Shown: piece by piece, positions 7,648-15,781 of the stretch
Numbering within the stretch: position 1 is the first letter of the stretch
How the letters are laid out: the number at the start of each line of letters is the position of its first letter
Assembly: GCF_002294995.1 (NCBI RefSeq)
Contig: NZ_NSGF01000018.1
Span: forward strand, 1 to 64,000
Origin: Mesorhizobium sp. WSM3860
Lineage (GTDB): Bacteria > Pseudomonadota > Alphaproteobacteria > Rhizobiales > Rhizobiaceae
Reading direction: 5' to 3'
DNA length: 64,000 nucleotides
The notes under the pieces: generated by a model
Databases searched by the model: none
What the model was told of the DNA's origin: nothing
The model's input: the letters and a program-made list of their open reading frames with translations, nothing else
Program-made: the position numbers and the translations under genes

Positions 7648-7896
7648 TCACACTCCTTTGCGGTGAAGGTCTTTCGGGCGGGTGTCAGGCGAATAGGCCA
7701 GCGTGATCCGCTTGCCGCCACAGACGGCGCATTTCATCTTCGGCCTCAAGTTCCACTCCATAGCCGGAGCATCAGCGCCGAAGCGGTCGCGGAGCGCCGG
7801 CAGATCGAGCTTGTGGTGACGATGGCAATCGAGGCAGCCGCCAGTGACCGACATGCCCGCCTCGATAAGTTCCTGAAAGGTCCAGCCGTCGCTCAT
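7648..7896 (-). CDS. Zn-ribbon paralogue 1 of the WTLQELI-AGMSV family (82 aa)
   Basis: MSDGWTFQELIEAGMSVTGG, then CLDCHRHHKLDLPALRDRFG, EWNLRPKMKC and CAVCGGKRITLAYSP. Two C-x2-C knuckles, the first followed by H-x-H, suggest one structural zinc. Three relatives lie in this window (13189, 19753 and a remnant at 10500). The start is set by the paralogues; upstream in-frame codons are not conserved. Function unknown. Confidence 0.65.
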   Translation of the reverse strand: MSDGWTFQELIEAGMSVTGGCLDCHRHHKLDLPALRDRFGADAPAMEWNLRPKMKCAVCGGKRITLAYSPDTRPKDLHRKGV

Positions 7897-8081
7897 CCGG
7901 ACGAAATAGGTTTCCGAGGTCAGAAGACCAAGAGTCCGCTCGTGAGGGGCGAGCGCCTCCATACCGGCCCGCTTTCGCCGCTTCGCGGCAATCTCCTCGT
8001 GCCACCGGGAATATTAGCGACCGGGAACATGGCTTGCTACGCGGCGTTTACCCGATGATCAGCCTTCAGGAGGAGGTTGCC

Positions 8082-8438
8082 ATGAAAAAACTGCTACTTG
8101 CTTCAGTGATCGCCGTTGCCACCGCGGCAGCCACGGTCGCGCCTGCGGATGCGCAGGGGTTCTTCGGTCTCGGTTTCGGTCCATTCGGCGGCTTCAGCCC
8201 GTTCTACGGAGGTCCATTCAACGGTGGTCCTTTCTACGGCGGCGGCCCGTTTTACGACTATGGCGGCCGCTATTACGGCCCTAGCTATTACCGCGATTAT
8301 TATCCTGGCTACGTGGCCCGCTATCCGCATCGCTACCACTACCGGCACCGCCACTATCGCCACTGCCACGTCAAGTGGGTGAGGCATTGGCATCATCACC
8401 GCCGGGTGCTGGAACGCGTGCGGGTGTGCCGTTACTGA
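8082..8438 (+). CDS. secreted Gly/Tyr/His-rich protein (118 aa)
   Basis: MKKLLLASVIAVATAAATV followed by APADAQG is a clear Sec signal peptide cut near residue 24. The mature part is FG/GGPFYGG repeats, then a Tyr/Arg/His-rich tail (RYHYRHRHYRHCHVKW). AGGAGG lies eight bases before the ATG. Such proteins are common in rhizobia. A surface or matrix role, or metal binding through the His-rich tail, is possible but unproven. Confidence 0.7.
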   Translation: MKKLLLASVIAVATAAATVAPADAQGFFGLGFGPFGGFSPFYGGPFNGGPFYGGGPFYDYGGRYYGPSYYRDYYPGYVARYPHRYHYRHRHYRHCHVKWVRHWHHHRRVLERVRVCRY

Positions 8439-8767
8439 CAAGACCGCTGTGGAAGCGTGTCCAGGAGACGAAGCCGGCTAGGCCGGCGCAGCGGGTGCCG
8501 AGTGCCTTCGCTCAGGTTGTCGGACGGGTTAAGCCTGGCATTACTGGCCGGGTGAAAGTCCTTCCCGGCGAGAGATACTCTACGCCATGCGACGCTGCAG
8601 GATTTCCGCGAGCAATATGAGGTCCTATCCCTTTCCCTGAGGCCGCTGGGGCAGCGCGCTGTGCCGGTGGGTTCACGATTCAAGTCGTGCTCGGCCTTTT
8701 GGCTGGATTTCATTTTGTTAGCAGATGCGCTCAAATAGAGAGGTTTGTCAGACAAAAGAGATTTCGC
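8439..8767. promoter_or_regulatory. mucR upstream region with duplicated segment
   Basis: No gene is seen. The stretch CGGCCTTTTGGCTGGATTTC followed by TTAGCAGATGCG (about 8694-8730) is echoed at 10572-10612 (CCTTTTGGCTGAATTCCATT, TTAGTAGATGCG). Because it sits just ahead of the MucR-type gene, it may hold that gene's promoter or autoregulatory site. A GCCGGC-TAG-GCCGGC hairpin near 8475 may end transcription from 8082. Confidence 0.4.
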
Positions 8768-9148
8768 ATGTCACTAGTGGACCTCACCGCCGACATCGTC
8801 TCCGCTTATGTTAGCAATAATCTCGTCTCGGTAACCGACTTGGCGGATTTGATCGCGTCGGTGTATTACTCGCTCACTGGCGCAGCCCTGCTGCCAAAGC
8901 AGGAGCCTGCCGTGGATCCGAACGACTCGGTCTTCCCCGATCACATCATCTGCCTGGAGGACGGCAAGAAGTTCAAGTCGCTCAAGCGGCACCTGAGGAC
9001 CGATCACGGTCTTACACCAAAGCACTATCGCGCGAAATGGAACCTGCCGGCAGACCATCCGATGGTGGCGCCGAACTATGCGGAGCGGCGATCGGAATTG
9101 GCGAAGGCGTTGGGCTTTCAGCGGAAGCCTGCAGATCTCCGAAAATGA
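8768..9148 (+). CDS. MucR/Ros-family zinc-finger transcriptional regulator (126 aa)
   Basis: MSLVDLTADIVSAYVSNN is the usual oligomerising N-terminus. The finger is CLEDGKKFKSLKRHLRTDHG (Cys62, His75, His80), followed by LTPKHYRAKWNLPADHPMV and YAERRSELAK, the MucR signature. The second zinc Cys of Agrobacterium Ros is Asp65 here, as in several Mesorhizobium Ros/MucR homologues. These proteins bind AT-rich promoters and often repress their own gene. The ATG at 8768 is chosen because it matches the family start; upstream in-frame codons are not MucR-like. Confidence 0.9.
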   Translation: MSLVDLTADIVSAYVSNNLVSVTDLADLIASVYYSLTGAALLPKQEPAVDPNDSVFPDHIICLEDGKKFKSLKRHLRTDHGLTPKHYRAKWNLPADHPMVAPNYAERRSELAKALGFQRKPADLRK

Positions 9149-9208
9149 GATCGCCGCACCAGCGAGGATTATATTCCAAGAGGCGCGAAATGAGGATACG
9201 GAAAGGCA

Positions 9209-9243
9209 GAGCCCACTCGCTTTGAGGGGGGACGAGCGGGCTC
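9209..9243. repeat. GAGCCCGCTCG-type hairpin repeat
   Basis: GAGCCCACTCG paired with CGAGCGGGCTC around a G-rich loop, just downstream of mucR and upstream of the truncated gene at 9258. Likely mucR terminator and the junction where the 5' part of the next gene was lost. Confidence 0.55.
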
Positions 9244-9257
9244 CGGGGGGGTGGCCC

Positions 9258-9839
9258 CTTCCGATCACCCAGGCTTTGCCGGCGTCGGACCCCTTCTCCA
9301 GCCTACCAGCGCCAGCGGCTGGCAACCCATGCAAGACCGTCAACGGCAGCAAAACGTCGCAAACACTCCAGCCCGGAACATACTGCAGCGGCATGGACCT
9401 CAAGGGCAATGTGACGCTCCAGCCCGGCACCTATGTCGTCCAGGGCAATGTGAAGGTTAACGCTGGCGCGGTCGTCTCCGGTACCGGCGTGACCATTTTC
9501 ACGTCAGGCAGCAACACTGTCAGCATGAACGGCAACGCCACGGTGACGCTGAGCGCGCCGACCTCAGGCACCTATTCCGGCGTGCTGTTCTATGGCGACA
9601 GGACCGGCACCAGCACATCAAGTACCTTTAACGGCACTGCGAGCTCGCTTTTGACCGGTGCCATCTATTTCCCCAAGCAGCAGGTCAACTATCTAGGCAA
9701 CTTCTCCGGGAGCGGCGGCTGCACCCAGGTCGTCGCCGACAAGATACAGTGGTCCGGCAGCACGACCATCAAACAGAACTGCTCGAGTCTCGGGATGAAG
9801 GACATCCCGTCGGCGCAGTCGGTTGCAATCGTCGAGTAA
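9258..9839 (+). pseudogene. C-terminal remnant of a TadG/TadE-like pilus-assembly protein
   Basis: From SDPFSSLPAPAAGNPCK onward the frame reads a beta-helix-like domain: LQPGTYCSGMDLKGNVTL, TYVVQGNVKVNAGAVVSG, TGVTIFTSGSNTVSM and YSGVLFYGDRT. This is the C-terminal part of the TadG-like (putative Flp pilus) proteins of Hyphomicrobiales. The N-terminal TadE anchor and von Willebrand-type region are absent; the upstream sequence is mucR plus a hairpin repeat, with no start signal. It is therefore a truncated relic. Confidence 0.7.
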
Positions 9840-10499
9840 GAACGCCATTACCCTGTCCCAGCTCATCTAGGCAACGGCGGCTACACCACCTTCCCCCGAA
9901 AGCGTGTTTGCCATTTCCGCCCGCCTACCTCGGCGAACAAGAAGTCTGTAGAGAGTAACGACTCGTTCACCATATCACGGCATCGTAGTTGAAGGCGCCC
10001 ACCCTGCGCCTATTCTAGCCCCGCGTCAGTGACGACGCGCCCCCGCCCAAAGCACGGGCGGCCGACGGTTTCACGTAACCCAACTCCCCCACCAGTATGC
10101 GTCGGCCGCCCGTGCCGATCTCCCAAGTGGTCCGCCGCGCGGCCGGGCCGATTGGTCAGTTCGTGGTCCGCATCCGCTCTCGGTGTCTCGTTTCAGGACG
10201 GGAATGCTGGCACCGGGCTTGCATCGAAGAGATTGCCGGTCTCACACCGGACTCCTGATTGGGCATCAGGGGTAACTGCGCCGGGCTTGAGGATTTGGGG
10301 TTCCTCGCCCGGCGATCTCTTTCAGCGCAGTCGCTAAGAACTGGTGTTAGATCGAAACGGATTCGCTGTGAATCCCCCATCTTCTGGTGCGAACTCTTGG
10401 CACGGACGAGATCTTCGATGATATCGCCACTGCCCTCAGGGAGCCCAACAGCGATGTTTAGGGCAGGGTCCGCCTCTTTGCTCTAGATGCTGCCGGCTT
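9840..10499. other. gene-poor gap
   Basis: About 660 bases with no supported gene. Only short, shifting frames were seen. The next recognisable sequence is the Zn-ribbon remnant at 10500. Confidence 0.4.
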
Positions 10500-10565
10500 C
10501 TTCACCGTGACAGACATGCCGGCGTCGATCAGTTGTTGCAGGGTCCAGCCGTCAGGTTGGTGGTT
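10500..10565 (-). pseudogene. N-terminal remnant of the WTLQELI-AGMSV Zn-ribbon family
   Basis: On the minus strand about 20 codons read DGWTLQQLIDAGMSVTVKK, matching the first 18 residues of the paralogues at 7648, 13189 and 19753. The two Cys knuckles that should follow are gone, and no start codon precedes the block. A fourth, degraded family member. Confidence 0.65.
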
Positions 10566-10770
10566 CAAGGCGGGTTTCGCCCTTTTGGCTGAATTCCATT
10601 CATTAGTAGATGCGAATATTTCGGCTGCCGGTCATCTAGCTCTCCTGCCGGCCAAGGCCCGGTGGCCGCGCCCAAACGCCACACCCAAAGGCTACCGGGC
10701 CGCTCCCCTCCCGTGTCATGGACATGTTCAACGCCGTTTTTGGCCTCGCGCCGGTTCCCGTGCGGGGTAC

Positions 10771-11196
10771 TTATGCGACCTTCAGGTTAATGACGCGCAT
10801 CACTGCGACCACTGTTCCATTGTTCGTAGCAGCCTCTTTCGTACTGCCCTTGCCGCAGCTCCAAACGTCGCCTTCCTTGGCCGTGAACTTCATATCGCCG
10901 GCCGTAACTTCCAGTTCGCCTTCAGTGACCGTGCAGACCATGTCGTCGGTCATCACATCCCCCAGCGGGCTAGTTCCTTTCGGCTGATAAATCACGTCTT
11001 CCATGACGATTTTCTTATAGCCCTTGATATGGGAATCTCGTGTCCCCCGCTCGACTAGCCGAACGCCAGGAAAAATCTCCTTGCCCTCAGTCGGGCCATA
11101 GGTCTTGGCCGATACCGGGGTGAACTTCGCGGCCATTAGCGGGGCGGCCATCGAGGTGGCAGCAAGGGCGAGAGCATTACGTCGATTCATCTTCAT
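10771..11196 (-). CDS. exported cupin-domain protein (141 aa)
   Basis: MKMNRRNALALAATSMAAP is a twin-arginine-like or Sec signal, suggesting export. The remainder is a small beta-barrel: GVRLVERGTRDSHIKGYK, TVTEGELEVTAGDMKFTAKE and GDVWSCGKGSTKEAATN fit the two cupin motifs (GELEV...G-...GDVW). The usual cupin His ligands are mostly missing, so metal binding is uncertain. AGGGAGG lies five bases before the ATG at 11196. Substrate unknown. Confidence 0.7.
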   Translation of the reverse strand: MKMNRRNALALAATSMAAPLMAAKFTPVSAKTYGPTEGKEIFPGVRLVERGTRDSHIKGYKKIVMEDVIYQPKGTSPLGDVMTDDMVCTVTEGELEVTAGDMKFTAKEGDVWSCGKGSTKEAATNNGTVVAVMRVINLKVA

Positions 11197-11661
11197 AACA
11201 TCCTCCCTGAGTTGGTCCGCCCGGTTGGGCGAACTTGATATTTTACGCGCCCGACAAGCCAAATAGTCAAAACACAATTGGGGATCCGCCCGGCAATCAC
11301 CAGGCGAGGATCGACAGCGAAACGGGAACTAGAACGGCAAGAGCCCGCTCGTGAGGGCCGAGCGGGCTCCGTCGTGGCCTTTCAGACGGCAAGCAGAAAC
11401 GGAGGACAAAGCCTTGCCGCCCAATCTCTATAACCGCTCTCGTCTCGCCAAGTTCCGCCCTTTAGACGGCTGCTAAACAGACAGGACTTATGCGCGGGAT
11501 CGTTAGAGACTTCAGTCGCAAATCTGTTAGTTGCGAGTCCGCTCATATGGATGCAGGATCAATGCTCCCCACCTTCAAGCGGTGGGGTGGCCCGACCCGT
11601 GATAATCCTGTGTCACCTAGGTTAAAGCGGGCCGGGCCGCAGAGGTTCCTGGGGGTGCCCG
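11197..11661. other. gene-poor gap with GAGCCCGCTCG hairpin
   Basis: No supported gene. An 11-bp perfect hairpin (11341-11351 with 11359-11369) of the GAGCCCGCTCG type lies in the middle. The rest shows only short frames. Confidence 0.45.
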
Positions 11662-11859
11662 ATGCGTTCTCAGCCAAACAGTATTCTCGGACCGGGCGAC
11701 ATGGCGATGCTTGAAAGAGTGCTCCAGAAGCTATTACCCGCAGGTGCGGACGCCGCCGAAAGGGAATGGCTGGGCAGCCTGTTGATCACGGCCTTCCAGA
11801 ACGGGGCGACAGACGAGGCGGCGCTGTTTGCCACGGTGGATAGGAAACCCAAACCGTAA
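11662..11859 (+). CDS. small helical protein, GP-D--ML-RV family (65 aa)
   Basis: MRSQPNSILGPGDMAMLER, then EREWLGSLLITAFQNGATDE. It shares the layout of the protein at 17270 (GVYGPADLDMLQRVF, then EYLAREVFQAFDDGMTDE) and, more loosely, of 47198. Three helices, no export signal. Its 3' end faces the 3' end of the DUF3606-like gene at 11883, only 23 bases away. It occupies the place where the sister locus at 3611 has DUF768. Confidence 0.6.
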   Translation: MRSQPNSILGPGDMAMLERVLQKLLPAGADAAEREWLGSLLITAFQNGATDEAALFATVDRKPKP

Positions 11860-11882
11860 GCTCGGTCTCCCTGCCTGGCGCC

Positions 11883-12065
11883 TCAATGGCGGCGCTTGAG
11901 AAATTTCGCTTCCCGCACCAGCGAATTCCAATCCGTGCCGATCAGCCGGCTCAGCTCCCGCGCCTCCTCCTCGGATAGGCTAGTCTCTTTTGCCAACCGC
12001 GCTGCCAAAAGGCGGGTATTTTTGTCCGTGCGCGACCCGTTCGGCTTGCCGTCGCCGTCCTTCAC
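11883..12065 (-). CDS. DUF3606-like small protein (60 aa)
   Basis: GTG start with GGAGATAGGG upstream. Reads MKDGDGKPNGSRTDKNTR, ARLAKETSLSEEEARELSR, then WNSLVREAKFLKRRH, about 85% identical to the protein at 3829. The complete long hairpin repeat abuts its 5' end, and its GAGCCCG hairpin ends in CTTGTTT just before the ribosome site, an arrangement like an attenuator or leader. The DUF768 partner of the sister locus is absent. Confidence 0.65.
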   Translation of the reverse strand: MKDGDGKPNGSRTDKNTRLLAARLAKETSLSEEEARELSRLIGTDWNSLVREAKFLKRRH

Positions 12066-12082
12066 TGCCCTATCTCCGTCTC

Positions 12083-12378
12083 AAACAAGAGCCCGCTCGC
12101 CTGAGGGAGGTCGAACGGGCTCCGGGGAAATGCCCCCGCGCGGCGCGGTGAACCTTGGCCGGGGACACACGCCGCGACACCCAACGGGATGGTTGATCGA
12201 ATGTTCCCTTCTGCCAGATTGCGACCGAGGTCGGAGGAGCTGCCGCTTTGGTCCCAACCCTGAAACCTTCGCGTTCTCTGCATCATTTGATAGGGCCGGC
12301 GAGCAATGTCCCTTCATCGTCGGCATGAGAGAGTGGATAGATGCCCGCCGTTTCTGCCAGGAGTGGCGGGCATCTGTC
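12083..12378. repeat. long hairpin-bounded repeat (LHR), copy 3, full length
   Basis: Same order as the copy at 4027: GAGCCCGCTCG hairpin, GGGGAAATGCCCCCGCGCGG, GTGAACCTTGGCCGGGGACA, CCAACGGGATGGTTGAT, GAGGAGCTGCCGCTTTGGTC, ATCATTTGATAGGGCCGG, then the closing hairpin AGATGCCCGCC...GGCGGGCATCT. It fills the space between the cytochrome c stop and the start of the gene at 11883. Confidence 0.75.
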
Positions 12379-12442
12379 TATCTAACCCGCCAAGCCGCCG
12401 TCCCGCGACGCTGCCGCCGACAGGGCGCCTGGAAGGGCCCGC

Positions 12443-12823
12443 TTACTTGGAAAACTGTTTCAGGTAAGCGATGACGTTGGCTACGTCCTGATCGTTCTTG
12501 AGGCCGGGAAAGGCCATCTTCGTCCCCTTGACCATCCCCCTCGGGTCCTGAAGATACTTCGTCAGCGTAGGCTCATCCCATTTGATGCCGGATTTTCCGG
12601 CCTCGGTCATGGCCATGGAATAAGTGAAACCGGGATGCGTGCCCGCGGTGCGCCCGATGACGCCGTGCAGAGACGGGCCGACCTTGTTCTGGTCCTGGTC
12701 GGCAATGTGGCAGACCTTGCACTTGGTGAAGACCTTCTCGCCTGCGGCGGCATCCTGCGCCCGCGATGGGCTTGCAAGGAAGATCGTGGCCGACGAGGCG
12801 ATGAAAAGTGCGATTGCGCGCAT
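12443..12823 (-). CDS. periplasmic class I cytochrome c (126 aa)
   Basis: MRAIALFIASSATIFLAS, then PSRAQ, is a Sec signal peptide (cut near residue 23). The haem site is CKVCH (Cys35, Cys38, His39). The axial Met is probably Met103 in KGTKMAFPG, and NVIAYLKQF closes the fold. Size and motifs fit c2/c550-like carriers that shuttle electrons between respiratory complexes in the periplasm. AGGGAGG precedes the ATG. The closing hairpin of the neighbouring repeat lies 65 bases after the stop and can serve as terminator. Confidence 0.9.
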   Translation of the reverse strand: MRAIALFIASSATIFLASPSRAQDAAAGEKVFTKCKVCHIADQDQNKVGPSLHGVIGRTAGTHPGFTYSMAMTEAGKSGIKWDEPTLTKYLQDPRGMVKGTKMAFPGLKNDQDVANVIAYLKQFSK

Positions 12824-13188
12824 GGCAGTCCTCCCTGATCGATCGTCATTTGCGCCGGACGATCCGCACCACGCCAGCTGCGCTGGGGCGGCCTGCACGG
12901 TAGAGCGGAATATCCGTGGTCCCACCAATGGAGTTGCGGCATCTACATACCACAGTATCAAGCCGGTGGGTAGAAACGCCAGTTGTGCGGCGCGTCCCGA
13001 GGAGCGGACTCAGGCGACGCGCTTTGGTCCTTGATTTGACGCTCACGAAAACAACAATTGCTATCGTCCACCGTGACGCTATCGTTAACGCCGTCCGGGA
13101 TTTTGGCTACCCTGTCCCGGACCACCTAGGCCCGGCAGCTTGTCACCACTTCCCCCCGAAGCAAGATGGCTGCCGGGCCGTCTGGGCG
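12824..13188. other. gene-poor gap upstream of cytochrome c
   Basis: About 365 bases without a supported gene. It presumably holds the cytochrome c promoter. A GGCCCGGCAGC...GCTGCCGGGCC inverted segment (about 13130-13180) may terminate the Zn-ribbon gene at 13189. Confidence 0.4.
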
Positions 13189-13425
13189 CTACTGAAGTTT
13201 CTTCGGAGAGGTGTCGGGCGAGTAGGTCAGCGTGATGCGCTTGCCACCGCAGGCCGCGCATTTCATCTTCGGCCGAAGATCCCACTCCATGGCGGGAGCA
13301 ACAGGACCGAAGCGGTCGCGGAGCGCCTGTAGGTCGAGCTTCTGATGACGATGGCAGTCGAGGCAACCGGCCGTGACAGACATCCGCGCGTCGACAAGTT
13401 CCTGGAGTGTCCAGCCGTTATCCAT
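13189..13425 (-). CDS. Zn-ribbon paralogue 2 of the WTLQELI-AGMSV family (78 aa)
   Basis: MDNGWTLQELVDARMSVTAG, then CLDCHRHQKLDLQALRDRFG, PKMKCAACGGKRITLTYSPD. It has the same two C-x2-C knuckles as 7648 and 19753. It is the cleanest family member here, ending SPDTSPKKLQ. Function unknown; cytoplasmic. Confidence 0.65.
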   Translation of the reverse strand: MDNGWTLQELVDARMSVTAGCLDCHRHQKLDLQALRDRFGPVAPAMEWDLRPKMKCAACGGKRITLTYSPDTSPKKLQ

Positions 13426-13600
13426 CGGGGTGATATGGGTTTGCAATATAGGGGATCGTTCAGCCCCTCGCCACTAACGGCTTATGTCGGAAGGTGACTT
13501 GCTCGCTTGATGGATTGGCAGACGCTTGCGAGCCAATCGCCAACCCAGAGACGAGCTGCAGGTCATGTTTCAGCATTTGATATGCATGAGGCGGTTCGGC

Positions 13601-13777
13601 CTAGCGCCCCTTGATATTCCGTGCCTCACAAAGAAGCGCGTCGACCTCGTAACCGATCCGGTCAATCAAGGCATTCGCTTCCGCTTCGCTGATGCCCGTT
13701 TCTCTAACGAGAAAGTGCACCCGAAATTTACGCTCTGCGCTATCACAATCTAGGCGCTCTTTTTTGCTATTTTCCAT
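13601..13777 (-). CDS. DUF3606-like small protein (58 aa)
   Basis: MENSKKERLDCDSAERKFR, then HFLVRETGISEAEANALIDR and ALLCEARNIKGR. The same pattern as the proteins at 3335 and 17722, but divergent at the N-terminus. The ATG is placed by family length. Function unknown. Confidence 0.6.
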   Translation of the reverse strand: MENSKKERLDCDSAERKFRVHFLVRETGISEAEANALIDRIGYEVDALLCEARNIKGR

Positions 13778-14176
13778 AGGTGTTCGCCGCTGTCGAAATC
13801 GGTGCCCGCCGGCGGCATAGGGATGCCAGTTGAAGGGTAGGCGGGGCGACTCCAAGGCGCACTCCTACCCAGGTGCGATAAACAAACGGTGGTGCCCGGC
13901 TTGCTGTGGTGGCGGAGTAGGTTCTCTTGCTTTTGGCAAGCCGGGCTGCGCCGGCCGTTGGGGTGATTGGGCTCCAACCGACGGGGCCACAGAGTGGCCG
14001 ATTTGGCCACAGGCCTGCAACTACGACTGAGGTCCGATCCTCAATGGCATTGGCCCGGCTCAAAAGCTGACGTACACCCAGCAGGCGGAATTAGCCAGGT
14101 CCGCAGAAGAGCCCGCCACACCTCTCGGGGAGCGGGCTCTTTGCGTCGGGATCAACTCAAAGGGCCCAACCAGCAA
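13778..14176. terminator. gene-poor gap with strong hairpin terminator at 14108-14142
   Basis: AGAGCCCGC (14108-14116) pairs with GCGGGCTCT (14132-14140), followed by TTGCGTCGGGA. The same hairpin and tail occur at 17916-17960. Elsewhere in the gap no gene was supported. Confidence 0.55.
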
Positions 14177-14290
14177 TCACTGCATTCCCGTAGCTGCGAC
14201 TATGATCAGCCCCATCGCAGCCAAAACGATGACAGCGATCATAACGATCTCAAAGCTGCTTCCGCCATTGCTTATTTTTTTGCCGGTCAT
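14177..14290 (-). CDS. very small single-pass membrane protein (37 aa)
   Basis: MTGKKISNGGSSFEIVMIA, then VIVLAAMGLIIVAATGMQ. AGCAGGAGG lies directly before the ATG, an unusually good site for so short a frame. Residues 13-35 form one hydrophobic helix. The N-terminus is polar and basic, predicting N-in topology. No family recognised; a possible small regulatory membrane peptide. Confidence 0.55.
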   Translation of the reverse strand: MTGKKISNGGSSFEIVMIAVIVLAAMGLIIVAATGMQ

Positions 14291-14394
14291 GGCCTCCTGC
14301 TTCCAGTCATAACCTGGAGCACCGCCTATAGGCCCATCCGAGTTTCAAATTGAGACAACCCAGAAGTAGGACTGGCTGGCGCTTTGGGTAGTCC

Positions 14395-14495
14395 TCACTA
14401 CAACATTTGATGGAGCCGCCGGAAATGCGTCACTATCCTCGTGATAGCAGCTGGATAGATGCCCGTCATTCCCGCCTGCAATGACGGGCATCTTT
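14395..14495. repeat. fragment of the long hairpin repeat, terminal hairpin
   Basis: CATTTGATGGAGCCGCCGG, then GGATAGATGCCCGTCATT with the matching arm AATGACGGGCATCTTTTT (14457-14470 with 14480-14493). This is the right-hand end of the ~290-bp repeat. Its 14-bp stem and T-run make a strong rho-independent terminator. Confidence 0.65.
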
Positions 14496-14588
14496 TTGAA
14501 TCTCAGGGCCGCTCGATATGTACGCCTTTTGAGGAACTACTTTCTTTGCATGCGGCAACTAGATTTATTTCTAGGATGGAGTGCTAAG

Positions 14589-14945
14589 ATGCCAAAAGAG
14601 CACACAAGCCCGACGCAAAATAACCCCGGTAAGCTTGTTTCCGAGGGCGAGGCGCGCCGGGATTTTTTGAAGAAGGCTGGACGCTTTGCGGCGGTGACCC
14701 CACCGGCCATCACCCTTTTGCTCGGCACGAGCTTGAGTTCCAAGGCGATTGCGAAGTCGGGAGGATCACGCCCGGGCAACGGCTGGGGCGACAAGAACCA
14801 CGTTCACCTCGGCTCATCCGGTTCGGGTCCCAAGCCGAAGATTTTTAAATCCGGCAACGGAAAGCTTTTTAGATCCGGAGGATCGCGCGGCGATAGCTAC
14901 GGCGGCGGAGCCCACGGGGGCTCGAGGGGTGGCGATCCTAACTAG
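14589..14945 (+). CDS. twin-arginine-signal Gly/Ser-rich exported protein (118 aa)
   Basis: MPKEHTSPTQNNPGKLVSE, then RRDFLKKAGRFAAVTPPAIT, LLLGTSLSSKAIAKSGG: a twin-arginine (RRDFLKKAG) Tat-type signal. The mature part is Gly, Ser and Arg-rich low complexity. Similar RRDFLKKAG-TPP-TLLLSTSLSS proteins occur in alphaproteobacteria without known function. Its stop TAG lies inside the CTAG target site of the IS element, so the insertion left the protein intact. Confidence 0.65.
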   Translation: MPKEHTSPTQNNPGKLVSEGEARRDFLKKAGRFAAVTPPAITLLLGTSLSSKAIAKSGGSRPGNGWGDKNHVHLGSSGSGPKPKIFKSGNGKLFRSGGSRGDSYGGGAHGGSRGGDPN

Positions 14946-15026
14946 GTCCAATCTACATTCAGGATTCTCAACGCGGTTTGGCGTTGATTCATTGCGTTCC
15001 GAGGGTTCTGATTCGGAGCGCGACGG

Positions 15027-15398
15027 ATGGCCAAACGGTACGAACTGACGAACGTCCAGTGGGCGCGCATCGCTGCGCTGTTGCCGGGTAAGGCGGGTGA
15101 TCCGGGCCGCACCGCAGCCGACAATCGCCTGTTCGTCAACAGTGTCCTGTGGGTGCTGCGCTCCGGCGCCCACTGGCACGACCTGCCGATGCGGTACGGC
15201 AAATGGAAGAGCGTCCATACCCGCTTCTCGCGTTGGGCCAACAAAGGCGTGTGGGAGCGGGTCTTCAAAGCCCTCATCGACGATCCCAACAATGAATATC
15301 TCATGCTCGACACCACCCTGGTTCGCGCCCACCAGCAGGCAGCGACCGGAAAAGGGGGGACCAGAACCAGGCTCTGGGGCGTTCCCGAGGAGGACTGA
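15027..15398 (+). CDS. IS5-family transposase, N-terminal frame (OrfA)
   Basis: MAKRYELTNVQWARIAALLP, then RLFVNSVLWVLRSGAHWHDL and GKWKSVHTRFSRWANKGVWE: the DUF4096-like DNA-binding half. The first catalytic Asp is in LMLDTTLVRAHQ. The frame ends EED after A-AAA-GGG-GGG. From the G-run the overlapping frame reads DQNQALGRSRGGLTTKIHM, so a -1 ribosomal shift there would give the full DDE transposase. Confidence 0.85.
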   Translation: MAKRYELTNVQWARIAALLPGKAGDPGRTAADNRLFVNSVLWVLRSGAHWHDLPMRYGKWKSVHTRFSRWANKGVWERVFKALIDDPNNEYLMLDTTLVRAHQQAATGKGGTRTRLWGVPEED

Positions 15399-15412
15399 CC
15401 ACCAAGATCCAC

Positions 15413-15781
15413 ATGCTCGCCGATGCCCTTGGCCGGCCACTGCGCTTCATCCTCACCGGCGGGCAGGCGCATGACATCGTCACTGCCCCGGCGCTGCTCG
15501 ATGGCATGAAGGGCGGCGCCGTCATCGCTGACAAAGCGTACGACAGCAACGACTTGCGCCGGATCATCGCCGACGCCGACATGCTTGCCGTCATCCCTTC
15601 CAAGCGATCCCGCAAAGTGCCGATCCCGCACGACATCGTTCTCTACAAGACCCGCAACCGCATCGAACGCTGCTTCAACAAGCTCAAGCATTTCAGACGC
15701 TTCGCCACACGCTTCGATCGTCGCGCCGGCCACTTCCTCGCCTTCATCCATCTCGCCGCAGCTATGTTATGGATGCGCTGA
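15413..15781 (+). CDS. IS5-family transposase, C-terminal frame (OrfB)
   Basis: MLADALGRPLRFILTGGQAH opens the listed ATG frame, but the frame itself is open from about 15350, which fits production by frameshift from OrfA. The second catalytic Asp is in VIADKAYDSNDLR, and the Glu in RNRIERCFNKLKHFRR (the DDE Y-(2)R-(3)E-(6)K region). It ends FIHLAAAMLWMR eight bases before the right repeat. Confidence 0.85.
   Translation: MLADALGRPLRFILTGGQAHDIVTAPALLDGMKGGAVIADKAYDSNDLRRIIADADMLAVIPSKRSRKVPIPHDIVLYKTRNRIERCFNKLKHFRRFATRFDRRAGHFLAFIHLAAAMLWMR

Noticed and set aside
7398..7721. Cys-rich short frames on both strands at 7.4-7.7 kb
   Set aside because: No ribosome sites, no repeated knuckle spacing, and the two strands give equally poor readings.
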